From: Desulfofarcimen acetoxidans DSM 771
Lineage (GTDB): Bacteria > Bacillota > Desulfotomaculia > Desulfotomaculales > Desulfofarciminaceae
DNA length: 64,000 nucleotides
NCBI RefSeq assembly: GCF_000024205.1
Contig: NC_013216.1
Span: 3,286,001-3,350,000 of the forward strand
Direction of reading: 5' to 3'
Shown here piece by piece: positions 1 through 9,036 of the stretch. Made by a program: the position numbers and the translations under genes. The notes beneath the pieces are model-generated. The model was not told where the DNA came from. It did no database searches and was given only the letters and a program-made list of their open reading frames with translations. Position 1 is the first letter of the stretch, and the number at the start of each line of letters is the position of its first letter.

Positions 1-717
1 ACGCGCAATAATCTCCCGCGAGGCCACCGCCGTCCCCAGCCTGAGGCCAGGTATACCGAAATATTTAGTTAACGAGTACAAAACAATTAAATTATCCCTG
101 TTTAAAGCTTCCTCCAGAACAGAATAATTATCCTTTTCTTCAACAAAATCCATAAATGCTTCATCTACTGCCACCATACAGGAACATTCACGGGCAGCAG
201 CTGCAATACGCAAAATATCCTGTTTTGAACAAAGCCTGCCTGTAGGGTTGTTCGGATTGCACAGGAACAATATTTCCACTGACGGCAGGCGCGCTATAAT
301 CTCCTCCACCGGTAAAGCGAAGTTATCCTCCTCGGCAAGCAATATCTCCGCAACCTCACCACCCCGGCTGAGAACTGCCAGCCCGTATTCACTGAAAGTA
401 GGGGCGCAAACCAGTGCTTTTTTATATTTAAACACATCTACCAGAAGGTAGATCAATTCAGTCGCGCCGTTGCCAAACAGAATATTATCACTGCCTATAT
501 GCAGGTATCCAGCTAAAGCGGCAGTAAGTTCACGGCAATCCGGATCAGGGTAAGCAGTAATACTTGCCAAGCCTTCTGACATAGCCAGCATAGCCCTGGG
601 AGATGGCCCCAACGGGTTTATATTGGCGCTAAAATCTATAAATTGTCTCTGTTCGTAGCCAAACTTTTCACTGGCAACCTTTAGATTACCTCCGTGAATG
701 TGCTGTAAAGAACTCAT
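1..717 (-). CDS. cobD: Threonine-phosphate decarboxylase CobD (C-terminus beyond window)
   Basis: The 239 codons visible give a PLP-dependent fold-type I aminotransferase-like protein of the CobD/HisC group. An N-terminal HGGN motif is followed by NPNNPTG and by SLTKYFG, whose Lys (about residue 218) is the expected PLP-binding residue. CobD makes (R)-1-amino-2-propanol phosphate, the linker of the cobalamin nucleotide loop. HisC-type enzymes are similar, but the position directly after cobS and cbiA supports CobD. The ATG at 717 follows an AAAGGAG ribosome binding site. The frame runs open to base 1, so about one third of the protein is missing from the window. It is the last visible gene of the cob operon, 16 bp after cobS. 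Confidence 0.88.
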   Translation of the reverse strand, partial: MSSLQHIHGGNLKVASEKFGYEQRQFIDFSANINPLGPSPRAMLAMSEGLASITAYPDPDCRELTAALAGYLHIGSDNILFGNGATELIYLLVDVFKYKKALVCAPTFSEYGLAVLSRGGEVAEILLAEEDNFALPVEEIIARLPSVEILFLCNPNNPTGRLCSKQDILRIAAAARECSCMVAVDEAFMDFVEEKDNYSVLEEALNRDNLIVLYSLTKYFGIPGLRLGTAVASREIIAR

Positions 718-733
718 CTTATTCTAACTCCTT

Positions 734-1495
734 TCAAAATCCTATCAAAATATGCGGTATATATTGCAAAACCGGATAACTGAGCAGTAATACAATCACC
801 TCAGTAATTTCATTTACAGCACCGTAAATATCTCCCGTCAATCCCCCCAACTGCCGGTAAACCCTTCCATACATTAGAAACGCCAGTAAACCGGCAAGCA
901 ACAGCATAACCAAACCTGGCAAACCGGCTAAAAATATGGTTATAAGCACCACCAAAACTGTGGCAAAAATAAATTCAATCCAGCCTGTATACTGGGAATA
1001 CAGCTTGCCCAAGCCCTGCTCTCTTAGATAGGGATAAAATTTTATACCTATGACCATAGACCAGCGACTGATAACCGGGGCAAGCATTAGCAGCGGGTAG
1101 ATAAAATCAAATGGTAAATTCAGTATAACAGTATATTTTACCAAAAACAATGATACCAGGCCGACCGCCCCGAAGGCTCCTATTCTGCTGTCCTTCATTA
1201 TCTCCAGCTTACGCTCTCTGTCCCGCCCGCTGAAAAGTCCGTCCATACTGTCCATAAAACCGTCTAAATGTATGCCTCCTGTTAGCAAAACCATACTCAG
1301 GATTGCTAAAGCCGAGGTAACCTCCAACGGAAATACCGTAATGCAAACACGGTATAAAAGAGCAGTAATGGCACCTAAGATAAGCCCTATTAACGGGAAA
1401 AATCTGGTAGCTTTGCCAAAAGCGGCTTCTTCAAAAGCAACATTAAATATATGAATTCGAGATATGAACTGAAGTGCCAGCATAAAACTTTTCAT
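734..1495 (-). CDS. cobS: Adenosylcobinamide-GDP ribazoletransferase CobS
   Basis: This 253-residue integral membrane protein has the CobS signature GGIHLDGFMDSMDGLFSG near residues 73-90, followed by KDSRIGAFG, and several hydrophobic segments. The family joins adenosylcobinamide-GDP and alpha-ribazole(-phosphate) to form the complete cobalamin at the cytoplasmic membrane. Length is typical. The start lies 2 bp after the cbiA stop and cobD follows 16 bp later, so the three genes are surely cotranscribed. Confidence 0.93.
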   Translation of the reverse strand: MKSFMLALQFISRIHIFNVAFEEAAFGKATRFFPLIGLILGAITALLYRVCITVFPLEVTSALAILSMVLLTGGIHLDGFMDSMDGLFSGRDRERKLEIMKDSRIGAFGAVGLVSLFLVKYTVILNLPFDFIYPLLMLAPVISRWSMVIGIKFYPYLREQGLGKLYSQYTGWIEFIFATVLVVLITIFLAGLPGLVMLLLAGLLAFLMYGRVYRQLGGLTGDIYGAVNEITEVIVLLLSYPVLQYIPHILIGF

Positions 1496-1497
1496 AT

Positions 1498-2892
1498 TTA
1501 CTCTCCTTGGCGGGATTTTCTGAAAATCGCGCAGCTTTTCAGAAAATTCTCCGCTAAATCCGGGTAAGCTGCCAGGTGCAGGTGTAGATAAGAAGCCAGA
1601 ATATTGCCGACTGAATACCCGGCATAGCTTTCCTGAGAACCGTCACTCTTAACCATCAGGTAAGCAGGGGAAGGCAGTACCTCCTCAGAAGCAAAATATG
1701 TAGAATAATGAAACTCATGCCCTTTGATTTCAGTACCACGGGCAGACAATACATTATCCTTTAATACAGAGGCCCTAACATACCCCAGTGCAACACGGCG
1801 CCGCTCCATACGGCAACAACCGGGAACGACCCCTGCCATTGCCAGTCTTTTGCCTGAAAAGTCTTCAATAGCCTCAGTTAAATACATAAAACCGCCGCAT
1901 TCGGCGTAAACCGGCATTCCTGAGGCCGCTGCGGTTCGTATGTCAGAAAGAAAAGTTTTTCGGTCTGCCAAATCTTGTAGGAACATTTCCGGAAAACCGC
2001 CGCCTAAATACAAGCCGTCTAATGCAGGAGGCAGGTGGTTGTCATGCAGCGGACTGAAAAGAACTAACTCGGCTCCCAGAGCAGAGAGTAAATCCAGACT
2101 GTCCTGGTAATAAAAATTAAAGGCCTCGTCCCTGGCTACTCCTATCCGTAGATGAACCTGTTTGGGGGTAGGAAAAAGCTTCTTCACCGGTTCGCTTAAA
2201 CGACCGGCCTGTCTGGCCAGGCGAACCAAACCTTCCAGATCTATAGAGGCACTGACAGTTGCCGCCAGTATGTCCAATCTCTCCTCCATATCATTTTTTT
2301 CTGCCGTAGGTACCAAGCCTAAATGACGCTCAGGCATGCTCAACAGCTCATTACGTTTAACCGCACCCAGCACCGGTACTCCACAGCTCTCTACGGACTC
2401 TTTCAGTATGCGGTAATGCCTGTCGCTGCCGACTCGGTTTAAAATAACTCCGGCCAAGGGGACTTTAGGATCATAATTGCGGTAACCGTATACGACTGCG
2501 GCAGCACTTCTGGCCATAGACCTGGCATCCAGAATCAGTACAGTGGGACATTGCAAAAGCTTGGCCACCTGAGCAGAACTGCCCTCCTCACCTGAGCCAT
2601 ACCCGTCATACAAGCCCATAACTCCCTCAATTATAGATAGATCTGCATCAACTGCCGAACGGGTAAACATCTCTTTTATACCGTCCGCATCAAAAAACCA
2701 GCTGTCCAGGTTACGGGAAAAACGGCCCGTGGCAGCCAGGTGATAACCGGGATCTATGTAATCAGGCCCGACTTTGTAAGGTTGGACTCTGTATCCCTGT
2801 CTGGTTAAGGCGGTCATTACGGCTGTGGTTATGGTGGTTTTGCCTACACCGCTGTTGGTGCCGGCGAACATTAGCCTGGGGAGTAAGCTCAT
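1498..2892 (-). CDS. cbiA: Cobyrinate a,c-diamide synthase CbiA/CobB
   Basis: The protein amidates side chains a and c of cobyrinate using glutamine and ATP. An N-terminal dethiobiotin-synthetase-like ATPase carries Walker A GTNSGVGKTT. The C-terminal class I glutamine amidotransferase domain shows the nucleophile Cys in YAECGGFMY and a GHEFHYST histidine motif. The frame extends to a TTG at 2955, but I prefer the ATG at 2892. That start has a GAAGG site upstream and begins MSLLPRLMFAGT, as family members do, giving 464 residues. The gene is separated from cbiB by about 500 bp holding a long inverted-repeat element, so it may have its own promoter. Confidence 0.92.
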   Translation of the reverse strand: MSLLPRLMFAGTNSGVGKTTITTAVMTALTRQGYRVQPYKVGPDYIDPGYHLAATGRFSRNLDSWFFDADGIKEMFTRSAVDADLSIIEGVMGLYDGYGSGEEGSSAQVAKLLQCPTVLILDARSMARSAAAVVYGYRNYDPKVPLAGVILNRVGSDRHYRILKESVESCGVPVLGAVKRNELLSMPERHLGLVPTAEKNDMEERLDILAATVSASIDLEGLVRLARQAGRLSEPVKKLFPTPKQVHLRIGVARDEAFNFYYQDSLDLLSALGAELVLFSPLHDNHLPPALDGLYLGGGFPEMFLQDLADRKTFLSDIRTAAASGMPVYAECGGFMYLTEAIEDFSGKRLAMAGVVPGCCRMERRRVALGYVRASVLKDNVLSARGTEIKGHEFHYSTYFASEEVLPSPAYLMVKSDGSQESYAGYSVGNILASYLHLHLAAYPDLAENFLKSCAIFRKSRQGE

Positions 2893-3078
2893 AGAATAAA
2901 CCTTCTTTCGACTTTCAATATGTAAATTACTTCCAGTGGTTTTAAGACTCGGCAAAATAGATTGCTTGATTTATAATCGCTGATATAGTTTTATAAATAT
3001 TTCATCAGTGCTTTGGCAGAAAAAAGTCTCGCAACTCTTTTGGGCTTTGGGACTATTACGTTACTGCTTTCAAGACGG

Positions 3079-3329
3079 GTGAACTATGGCTATCCCTCTA
3101 CGTTCAGGGCTGCGCGCAGGACGTCTCTAAGACACATTTTGGACCGAACTAAGAGCCCCTTGATGTGCAGGTTCATTCACTTAGTTTTGTTATACTGATA
3201 CAACAATTAGCGGCATTTCGCAGGGTTGGTATGCACTGCCGGGGCTCTAAGTTCGGTTACCCAAAATGTGTCTAAGAGCCGTTAGCCTGCACTACGCCAG
3301 TCACTCCGGCGGGATAACCATAGTACACC
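3079..3329. repeat. Large imperfect inverted repeat (MITE-like) between cbiB and cbiA
   Basis: Two arms of about 85-90 bp face each other around a loop of about 75 bp. The inner arms are nearly perfect: GACACATTTTGG, ACCGAACT and AGAGCCCC at 3131-3159 match the complement of 3240-3277. The outer arms also match, with AACTATGGCTATCCC at 3081-3095 against the complement of 3312-3326. The middle of each arm has diverged. No coding region is visible. The layout fits a degenerate miniature inverted-repeat transposable element or two facing copies of a short repeat. No cobalamin-riboswitch B12 box was recognised here. Confidence 0.7.
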
Positions 3330-3390
3330 CTTACATTGTTTGTTATCAACAGTTATTTGGAATATTACTTAAGAATATTGTAGAATCGCT

Positions 3391-4401
3391 TTAAAGAGAA
3401 TAAATTTTAGTAAATACTGTAAGCAAAACAGCGCCGGACAATACTCCCAGAGCAGAGGCAGCATACATAAGCTTAATTGTCTCCGCTATATGTTTGGCCT
3501 CCAGGGGCACTAATTCCTCCCCCATATAGGCTCGTAAAGAGACCTGCCCGTGGTAGGAATTCAGTCCGCCCAAGCGGACACCCAGGGCACCTGCTACTGC
3601 TGACTCGGGAATGCCGCTGTTGGGACTGGGATGACCGGCGGCGTAAGTTTTTATCGTGTGATAAGCCTGCCCGCTGTTGTAGCCCAACAGGGCGCTGGCA
3701 GACAACAGCAGGGCACCGGCCCAGCGGGCGGGCAGAAAATTGGCCAAATCATCCAGACGGGCCGAGGCCCAGCCCAGGTGCAGGTATTTTTCATTCTTGT
3801 AGCCTACCATGGAATCCAGGGTATTGACTGCTTTATAGGCCATAGCCAGCGGGGCTCCTCCCAGGAAAGCATAGAATAGAGGAGAAAGCACTCCGTCAAC
3901 AATATTTTCCGCCACAGTTTCTACTGTGGCTCTGGTCACACCGGACTGATCCAGTTTTGCCGTATCGCGTCCAACAATCCAGCCTACTTTGACACGGGCC
4001 TCCTGCAGATTTCCGTCCAGTAAAAGACGGTAAATCTCTCTTCCGGCTCCGGCCAAACTTTTAGCCGCCAGGGTCGTTGAAAGCAGCCAGATTTCCACTG
4101 CCTGGCCCAAAAGAGGATTTATGCCGGTGCAAGCTTCCACAATCAGACGGGTAACCGAGTAAGCAGCAGCAACCACTGTGACAGCCAGCAATAATCCCGC
4201 CAGGCGCAATGCTGCGGGACTTTTGCATAACCTAAAAAAAACTGCTTCCAACCAGCTGATCAATTTGCCGATTATGACCACCGGATGAGTCAGCCAGCGC
4301 GGGTCTCCTATCAGCAAATCCAGGAAATATGCCGCAACTACATTGATTATGGTTATATTTAATACTGTTGTATTGAAATCTGTGCCAGTTATTCCGGTCA
4401 T
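3391..4401 (-). CDS. cbiB: Adenosylcobinamide-phosphate synthase CbiB
   Basis: CbiB/CobD-type membrane protein that attaches aminopropanol phosphate to cobyric acid. The family pattern is clear: a DLLIGDPRWLTHPVV motif near the N-terminus, hydrophobic segments, then the conserved GHPSPNSGIPESAVAGALGV stretch. The frame can be read from 4446, but the ATG at 4401 has an AAGGAGG site 5-6 bases upstream and lies 10 bp after the cbiP stop, giving 336 residues. It follows cobU and cbiP directly and precedes the inverted-repeat element. Confidence 0.92.
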   Translation of the reverse strand: MTGITGTDFNTTVLNITIINVVAAYFLDLLIGDPRWLTHPVVIIGKLISWLEAVFFRLCKSPAALRLAGLLLAVTVVAAAYSVTRLIVEACTGINPLLGQAVEIWLLSTTLAAKSLAGAGREIYRLLLDGNLQEARVKVGWIVGRDTAKLDQSGVTRATVETVAENIVDGVLSPLFYAFLGGAPLAMAYKAVNTLDSMVGYKNEKYLHLGWASARLDDLANFLPARWAGALLLSASALLGYNSGQAYHTIKTYAAGHPSPNSGIPESAVAGALGVRLGGLNSYHGQVSLRAYMGEELVPLEAKHIAETIKLMYAASALGVLSGAVLLTVFTKIYSL

Positions 4402-4411
4402 CACACCCTCC

Positions 4412-5959
4412 TTATTTAAGCGGGCCGTCCAAACCGAGCATAGCATAGATTTTTTTCATATCCAGGCTTGTCCTGACTACTTCCGCCAGCCTGTCATAAT
4501 CCTGCTGCCTCTGTTCCCACACACTCAAGCCTTTGGGACCTGCATAGGGCGGGAGTCCTTTTCTTAACCGCAGTTTATTAACACAATGACGCCGGAAGTC
4601 CTCCTGATCAAAAACACCGTGAATATAAGTACCCAGCACCAGCCCGCTGCTGTTTACAGCCCCGTCTGCAAAATCAACCTTTTCCCCCGACCTCATGCGA
4701 ATATTAAAAGCCGGCATGGCTCCTTCCAGCAGTTCTGTCTGTCCCATATGAATCTCATAACCTTCAACTCTCCAACTGCCGGCTTCGGCTAAAAAAATAC
4801 CGGTGCCGCAGGCTGCTGCCTCTACCTGGGTGGTAGTTTTCTCAGGTTCAAAAGTGGTTGCCGTATTCAGTAAACCCAAACCGGGCATAGAGGAAATGTT
4901 TGATTCTGTATGCAGAGGATCATGGAGCTCTTTGCCCAGCATTTGAAAACCGCCGCAGATACCCACCACCGGAGTGCCTGCCCCGGCTCTGGAAATGATC
5001 CTGCCCGCCAAACCGCTGTTTTGCAGCCATAACAAGTCTTCAATAGTATTTTTACTGCCCGGTATAATGATCATATCCGGGTGGCCCAACTTTTCCGGCT
5101 GCCTGACATAGCGCAGGTTGACATCCGGCTCGTTTTCCAGCGGGTCAAAATCAGTAAAATTAGATATATGAGGCAAATGTACTACTGCTATATCTATTTC
5201 GGCCTCCTTTTCCCAGCGACCGGCGCTTCGTTCCATGGAAACCGAGTCTTCTTCCTGAATACGCAAATCATGAAAATAAGGAACCACGCCCAGAACCGGC
5301 TTGTCTATCTTCTGCTCCAAAAAGTCCACTGCCGGTTGAAAAAGAGCTACATCCCCCCGGAATTTGTTTATAATGATACCTGCCACCCTGTCGCGATCCT
5401 CCGGTTTGATCAGTTCAAGAGTACCCACCACGGAAGCCAGGGCTCCGCCTTTATCAATATCGGCCGCCAGCAAAACCGGTGCTCCGGCCATAGAGGCAAT
5501 CCTCATATTGACTATCTCAGTATCCTGCAGGTTAACCTCAGCCGGGCTTCCCGCACCTTCAATAACAATAATGTCATATTTGCTGCGCAGCCTGTCCAAT
5601 GCTCCCTCTATAATATCCAAGGCGCTTAAAGTGTAACCCGAGTGATACTTGGCAGCGGACATGTTGCCCAAAGGCCTGCCCAGCACAATTACCTGTGAAG
5701 AGGCCTGGCCTGTAGGTTTGAGTAAAATGGGGTTCATATCAACATCCGGCGGCAAACCACTGGCCTCGGCCTGCACCACCTGAGCCCTGCCCATTTCCCC
5801 ACCGTCTGCCGTGACAAAAGAATTTAGAGCCATATTCTGCGACTTAAACGGGGCAACCTTATAACCGTCCCGGTAAAAAATACGGCACAGGGCGGCAACC
5901 AGTATGCTCTTGCCCACGTGGGACGCCGTTCCCTGCACCATAATAGTTTTTGCTGACAT
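4412..5959 (-). CDS. cbiP: Cobyric acid synthase CbiP/CobQ
   Basis: This 515-residue amidase converts cobyrinate diamide to cobyric acid, amidating side chains b, d, e and g. The N-terminal P-loop reads GTASHVGKS, followed by FKSQNMALNS typical of CobQ. The C-terminal glutamine amidotransferase half contains GICGGFQMLG (nucleophile Cys) and GYEIHMGQT (His). An AGGAGG site precedes the ATG at 5959. It is 19 bp downstream of cobU and 10 bp upstream of cbiB, within one operon. The length matches the family. Confidence 0.95.
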   Translation of the reverse strand: MSAKTIMVQGTASHVGKSILVAALCRIFYRDGYKVAPFKSQNMALNSFVTADGGEMGRAQVVQAEASGLPPDVDMNPILLKPTGQASSQVIVLGRPLGNMSAAKYHSGYTLSALDIIEGALDRLRSKYDIIVIEGAGSPAEVNLQDTEIVNMRIASMAGAPVLLAADIDKGGALASVVGTLELIKPEDRDRVAGIIINKFRGDVALFQPAVDFLEQKIDKPVLGVVPYFHDLRIQEEDSVSMERSAGRWEKEAEIDIAVVHLPHISNFTDFDPLENEPDVNLRYVRQPEKLGHPDMIIIPGSKNTIEDLLWLQNSGLAGRIISRAGAGTPVVGICGGFQMLGKELHDPLHTESNISSMPGLGLLNTATTFEPEKTTTQVEAAACGTGIFLAEAGSWRVEGYEIHMGQTELLEGAMPAFNIRMRSGEKVDFADGAVNSSGLVLGTYIHGVFDQEDFRRHCVNKLRLRKGLPPYAGPKGLSVWEQRQQDYDRLAEVVRTSLDMKKIYAMLGLDGPLK

Positions 5960-5978
5960 GAAAAACGCCTCCTAAAAA

Positions 5979-6545
5979 TCAATACTCTGCTGCTAAAGAC
6001 TTCAATTCCACCGGTATACCGGCAACGGTTAAATAAACCTCATCAGCATGGAAGGCCAGCTTTTGATTGGCCAGTCCTACAATATCACGGTAAAGCCTGC
6101 TAATCGGATATTCCGGCACTATGCCCTGTCCCACCTCACTCGAAACTACCAGCACATGGGCAGGAACTGAAAGGGCTGCCTGCACCAGTTCATCAACCCT
6201 GTTAATAATACAGGCTTCTTTTTCCTCATCTGATTTTCCGCCCATCAGTGAATCATCCAGCAATAGATTAGATATCCAGAGAGTTAGACAATCCAATAAA
6301 ATAACTTCGGCTGACTGCCCGGCATGCCTGAGCACACGGGGTATATCATGAGTTTCCTCAATTGTCTGCCAGTGAGCCGGACGCGCTGAGCGGTGCTTTG
6401 CCACCCGGCGCAGCATTTCTTCATCCAGAGCAGCTGCCGAGGCAATGTAAACTACACTTCCCCCTATTTTTTTAGCCAGATGTTCGGCAACACTGCTCTT
6501 GCCGCTTCTGGAACCACCCGTTACCAGTATCAGTTTTCCCTGCAT
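5979..6545 (-). CDS. cobU: Adenosylcobinamide kinase / guanylyltransferase CobU
   Basis: This 188-residue bifunctional enzyme phosphorylates adenosylcobinamide and transfers GMP to it, giving AdoCbi-GDP for CobS. It has an N-terminal P-loop, GGSRSGKSS, the HRSARPAHW segment carrying the guanylylated His, and a later SSEVGQGIVPE motif typical of CobU. It is the first gene of the operon cobU-cbiP-cbiB. I did not find a cobalamin riboswitch or a convincing promoter in the 190 bp upstream. Confidence 0.95.
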   Translation of the reverse strand: MQGKLILVTGGSRSGKSSVAEHLAKKIGGSVVYIASAAALDEEMLRRVAKHRSARPAHWQTIEETHDIPRVLRHAGQSAEVILLDCLTLWISNLLLDDSLMGGKSDEEKEACIINRVDELVQAALSVPAHVLVVSSEVGQGIVPEYPISRLYRDIVGLANQKLAFHADEVYLTVAGIPVELKSLAAEY

Positions 6546-6586
6546 TTTGCTTTATTCACCTGTCCTTGTGCAATGCTCGTCCAAAT

Positions 6587-6623
6587 ATATAAAAAATTAA
6601 AATTCCTGCTATTAGCGCAGGAA
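6587..6623 (-). terminator. Intrinsic terminator after the coiled-coil gene
   Basis: Reading the minus strand, a 7-bp stem TTCCTGC/GCAGGAA with a 7-nt loop is followed by TTTTAATTTTTT. It lies 116 nt after the stop at 6739 and upstream of cobU, so it probably separates the two transcription units. Confidence 0.65.
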
Positions 6624-6738
6624 AAAGTAATTAAAATAAACACCTTTATTCTACGCTGCAAGATTGCTTCAATAATTTTCAACATTTAATATTATATCAT
6701 ACATTATATCGACATAATTGCATTAGATCATTGATGTA

Positions 6739-7011
6739 TTACTTAAAATCCATATTTCCTGAGACAAATTCTTCTAACCGCACCCTCAAATCCATTATCT
6801 GTCTATTTTTTTTCAATAAGAATTTGGCGTATCTATAGTTGCTAAGCTGCAGCTTGCGGTTCTCTTTCTCCAGTCTGGTAACAGAACCTGATTTCTCCCT
6901 CTCTAATTTTTCCACCAGATTCATTAATACTCTGCGACTGAGCCTTAATTGCTCAACTTTCTCTTCTAATTCATGTACCCTTCTTTGCAAATAATTGATA
7001 TCACCAGTCAT
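6739..7011 (-). CDS. Small coiled-coil protein of unknown function
   Basis: The product has 90 residues and is almost entirely charged heptad-like sequence (RVHELEEKVEQLRLS, LEKENRKLQLS), predicting one long coiled coil. There is no signal peptide or membrane segment. I recognise no family. It lies between the PHP gene and the cobalamin operon, with its own terminator downstream. The ATG at 7011 follows a GGTGGTGTTTGA stretch, a usable ribosome binding site. It could be a small structural or scaffolding protein, but no function can be assigned. Confidence 0.6.
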   Translation of the reverse strand: MTGDINYLQRRVHELEEKVEQLRLSRRVLMNLVEKLEREKSGSVTRLEKENRKLQLSNYRYAKFLLKKNRQIMDLRVRLEEFVSGNMDFK

Positions 7012-7083
7012 TCAAACACCACCTTGAAGCTTTATCACAATAAATATATGACAATGGTGCTGTTCTTAGAATTGCTGCAAATA

Positions 7084-7911
7084 TCAAGAGCAGTTCAACC
7101 TGGCCCGTTCTTTTAACTGCTCTACCGCCGAATAAGAAACCGTAACCGAACCCAAAGGGCTTCTGTCAAAATTTTGCACCCCGTGGTAATCAGACCCACC
7201 GGTGATAATGAGACTATGCACTCTGGCCATCTCTAAAAAAATACCGGTTTGAGCCAGATCATGACTGGGATGATAAACTTCAATACCCTGCAATCCGGCT
7301 GCAACCAAATCACCCATCACCACAGCTGCGCAGTCCATACCGGGGTGAGCCAATACGGGCACACCTTTAGCGGATACAATTAACTTTACCGCTTCTACCG
7401 GGCTGAATTTAAAGCGCGGAACATAAGCGGGCCTACCCGACCCGATAAATTTTTCAAAAGCCTCACCCATGGAGGAGACAAACCCTGCCTCCAGTAAAGC
7501 CTCAGCTAAATGAGGGCGGCCCACAGCTCCGCTTCCCGCGATAGCAAAAACCCTTTCACGGGAAATACCTATACCCATATCAATAAGTTTATTTACCATT
7601 TTTACTATACGTTCTACTCTGGCCCTGCGAAACATGTTTAAATACTCCAGCAGCTTTGTATCCTCTATGTCCATGTAATAGCCCAGAATATGTACCTCAC
7701 CCAGCTCATGCACTGTGCTCAGTTCGACACCGGGCACGATATCAATATTTTTGTCCCGTGCCTCTTTTTGGGCCGGCAGAATGCCTTCCAAAACATCATG
7801 GTCTGTAATAGCAATTGCCTCCAGACCTAATCGCCAGGCACGCTTAACCACTTCCTCCGGTGAATCCGTACCGTCCGAAGCAGTAGTATGCACGTGCAGA
7901 TCAACCGCCAT
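7084..7911 (-). CDS. PHP-domain phosphoesterase (TrpH/YciV-like)
   Basis: The 275-residue protein shows the PHP metal-site motifs in order: DLHVHTTASDGT near the N-terminus, AITDHDVLEG at about 35-44, PGVELS, AHPGMD, and GSDYHG near the C-terminus. Relatives of the TrpH/YciV type hydrolyse 3',5'-nucleoside bisphosphates and act as 5'-3' exoribonucleases on short RNAs. That activity is inferred from the family. The gene lies 34 bp after the dipeptidase gene, on the same strand. Confidence 0.85.
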   Translation of the reverse strand: MAVDLHVHTTASDGTDSPEEVVKRAWRLGLEAIAITDHDVLEGILPAQKEARDKNIDIVPGVELSTVHELGEVHILGYYMDIEDTKLLEYLNMFRRARVERIVKMVNKLIDMGIGISRERVFAIAGSGAVGRPHLAEALLEAGFVSSMGEAFEKFIGSGRPAYVPRFKFSPVEAVKLIVSAKGVPVLAHPGMDCAAVVMGDLVAAGLQGIEVYHPSHDLAQTGIFLEMARVHSLIITGGSDYHGVQNFDRSPLGSVTVSYSAVEQLKERARLNCS

Positions 7912-7945
7912 ATATTATCACCTTCATAATTTTATCTACTCTATT

Positions 7946-8923
7946 TTACCTTAAAATCTTTCTGATCACCCGTAAAAAATTGCCTCCCAAAAATTTTTTT
8001 ATGTCTTCCTCACTATAACCCCTTTGCAGCAAGCCCTCTGTAATACAGGGCAGTCTGCTGCAGTCCTCCAAACCGGGAACTGCCGCGTCTATACCGTCAA
8101 AATCAGAACCCAGGCCAATGCAATCAACTCCGGCCAGTGCGGCAATATGATCAACATGATCAAGAAAGCTGTCCAGATCAGCCCCGGCAGCACTGATAAA
8201 CTGCGGCACAAAACTGAGACCTATAACACCTCCAGCCTTCTTTAAAGACAATATCTGCTCATCAGTTAGGTTTCTTTTGTGCCGGCAAAGTTTTTGACAA
8301 TTGGAGTGGGAAGCAATCACCGGAGCGGCAGATAACTCCATAACTTCCCAGAAACCTTTTTCCGCCAGATGAGAAACATCTATCAGCATACCCAGACTGT
8401 TCATTTCACGCACCACTGCCCTGCCGAAAATTGATAAACCGCCCGCCGCGCTGCCCTCACCCACACCGCAGGCCAGATCATTACGCCCGTTCCAGGTTAA
8501 AGTCAAACTTCTTACTCCTAAACGGTAGAGCATTCTCAACACATATAATTCTCCCATCAAAGCCTCACCGCCCTCAACAGTTAAGAAAGCCGCAATCTTT
8601 CCTTCAGCCAGAGACCGGTCCAGAGAAGCATTATCCTTAACAGGCAGCATAATGGCTTCATTTAGCTTAGCTTCACGATAAAAGAGATCTATTATTTCCA
8701 GAGTCCTGGTAAGCGCAGTATATTTGTATTCAGGAGCTATGAAAGCAGCAAAAAACTGTACTTTTATTCCGCCTAATTTGAGTCTCGGCAGGTCAATATG
8801 CCCGCAGCTGCTCAATTCACCCAGAGAACGACTCTCTTTCATAAGTGCGGTTATGGTATCACAATGCGCATCCACAACAATACTTTCCCGGTGCAGCGCT
8901 TGAGCTGAATCCCGAATTTGCAA
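7946..8923 (-). CDS. Membrane dipeptidase (peptidase family M19)
   Basis: Renal-dipeptidase-type zinc metallopeptidase. Metal and active-site motifs seen in order are DAHCDT (the HxD pair), EGGEAL, DVSHLAEKGFWEVM, SHSN followed by CRHKRNLTD, and GSDFDG near the C-terminus. The frame is open to 8947, but a strong GGGGGGAG site sits 8 bases before the TTG at 8923, giving MQIRDSAQALHRES and 325 residues. I take that as the start. No signal peptide is visible, so it is probably cytoplasmic and acts on dipeptides. It is transcribed after spoVS but separated from it by a terminator. Confidence 0.87.
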   Translation of the reverse strand: MQIRDSAQALHRESIVVDAHCDTITALMKESRSLGELSSCGHIDLPRLKLGGIKVQFFAAFIAPEYKYTALTRTLEIIDLFYREAKLNEAIMLPVKDNASLDRSLAEGKIAAFLTVEGGEALMGELYVLRMLYRLGVRSLTLTWNGRNDLACGVGEGSAAGGLSIFGRAVVREMNSLGMLIDVSHLAEKGFWEVMELSAAPVIASHSNCQKLCRHKRNLTDEQILSLKKAGGVIGLSFVPQFISAAGADLDSFLDHVDHIAALAGVDCIGLGSDFDGIDAAVPGLEDCSRLPCITEGLLQRGYSEEDIKKFLGGNFLRVIRKILR

Positions 8924-8962
8924 ATAAACTCCCCCCTTAGCCATCATAAGCGTAATTTCTCA

Positions 8963-9011
8963 GATTAAAATTAATAGCCTGTTTATTCTGAAAAATTAGA
9001 ATAAACAGGCT
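8963..9011 (-). terminator. Strong intrinsic terminator after spoVS
   Basis: A perfect 14-bp stem, AGCCTGTTTATTCT with its complement and an 8-nt loop, is followed on the minus strand by ATTAATTTTAATC. It sits 26 bp past the spoVS stop. Confidence 0.8.
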
Positions 9012-9036
9012 AACTAAGTAACTGGTATATTCATAA

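Noticed and set aside
3013-3198. 61-codon plus-strand ORF in the cbiB-cbiA gap
   Set aside because: It lies inside the inverted-repeat element, with no ribosome binding site and no family.
5081-5629. 182-codon plus-strand ORF within cbiP
   Set aside because: It is antisense to the clear cbiP reading frame and encodes nothing recognisable.
2893-6740. Cobalamin riboswitch for the cob operon
   Set aside because: I looked for a B12 box (GCCACTG-like) and its stems upstream of cobU and cbiA and found none convincing; ACCACTGG near 2932 stands alone.
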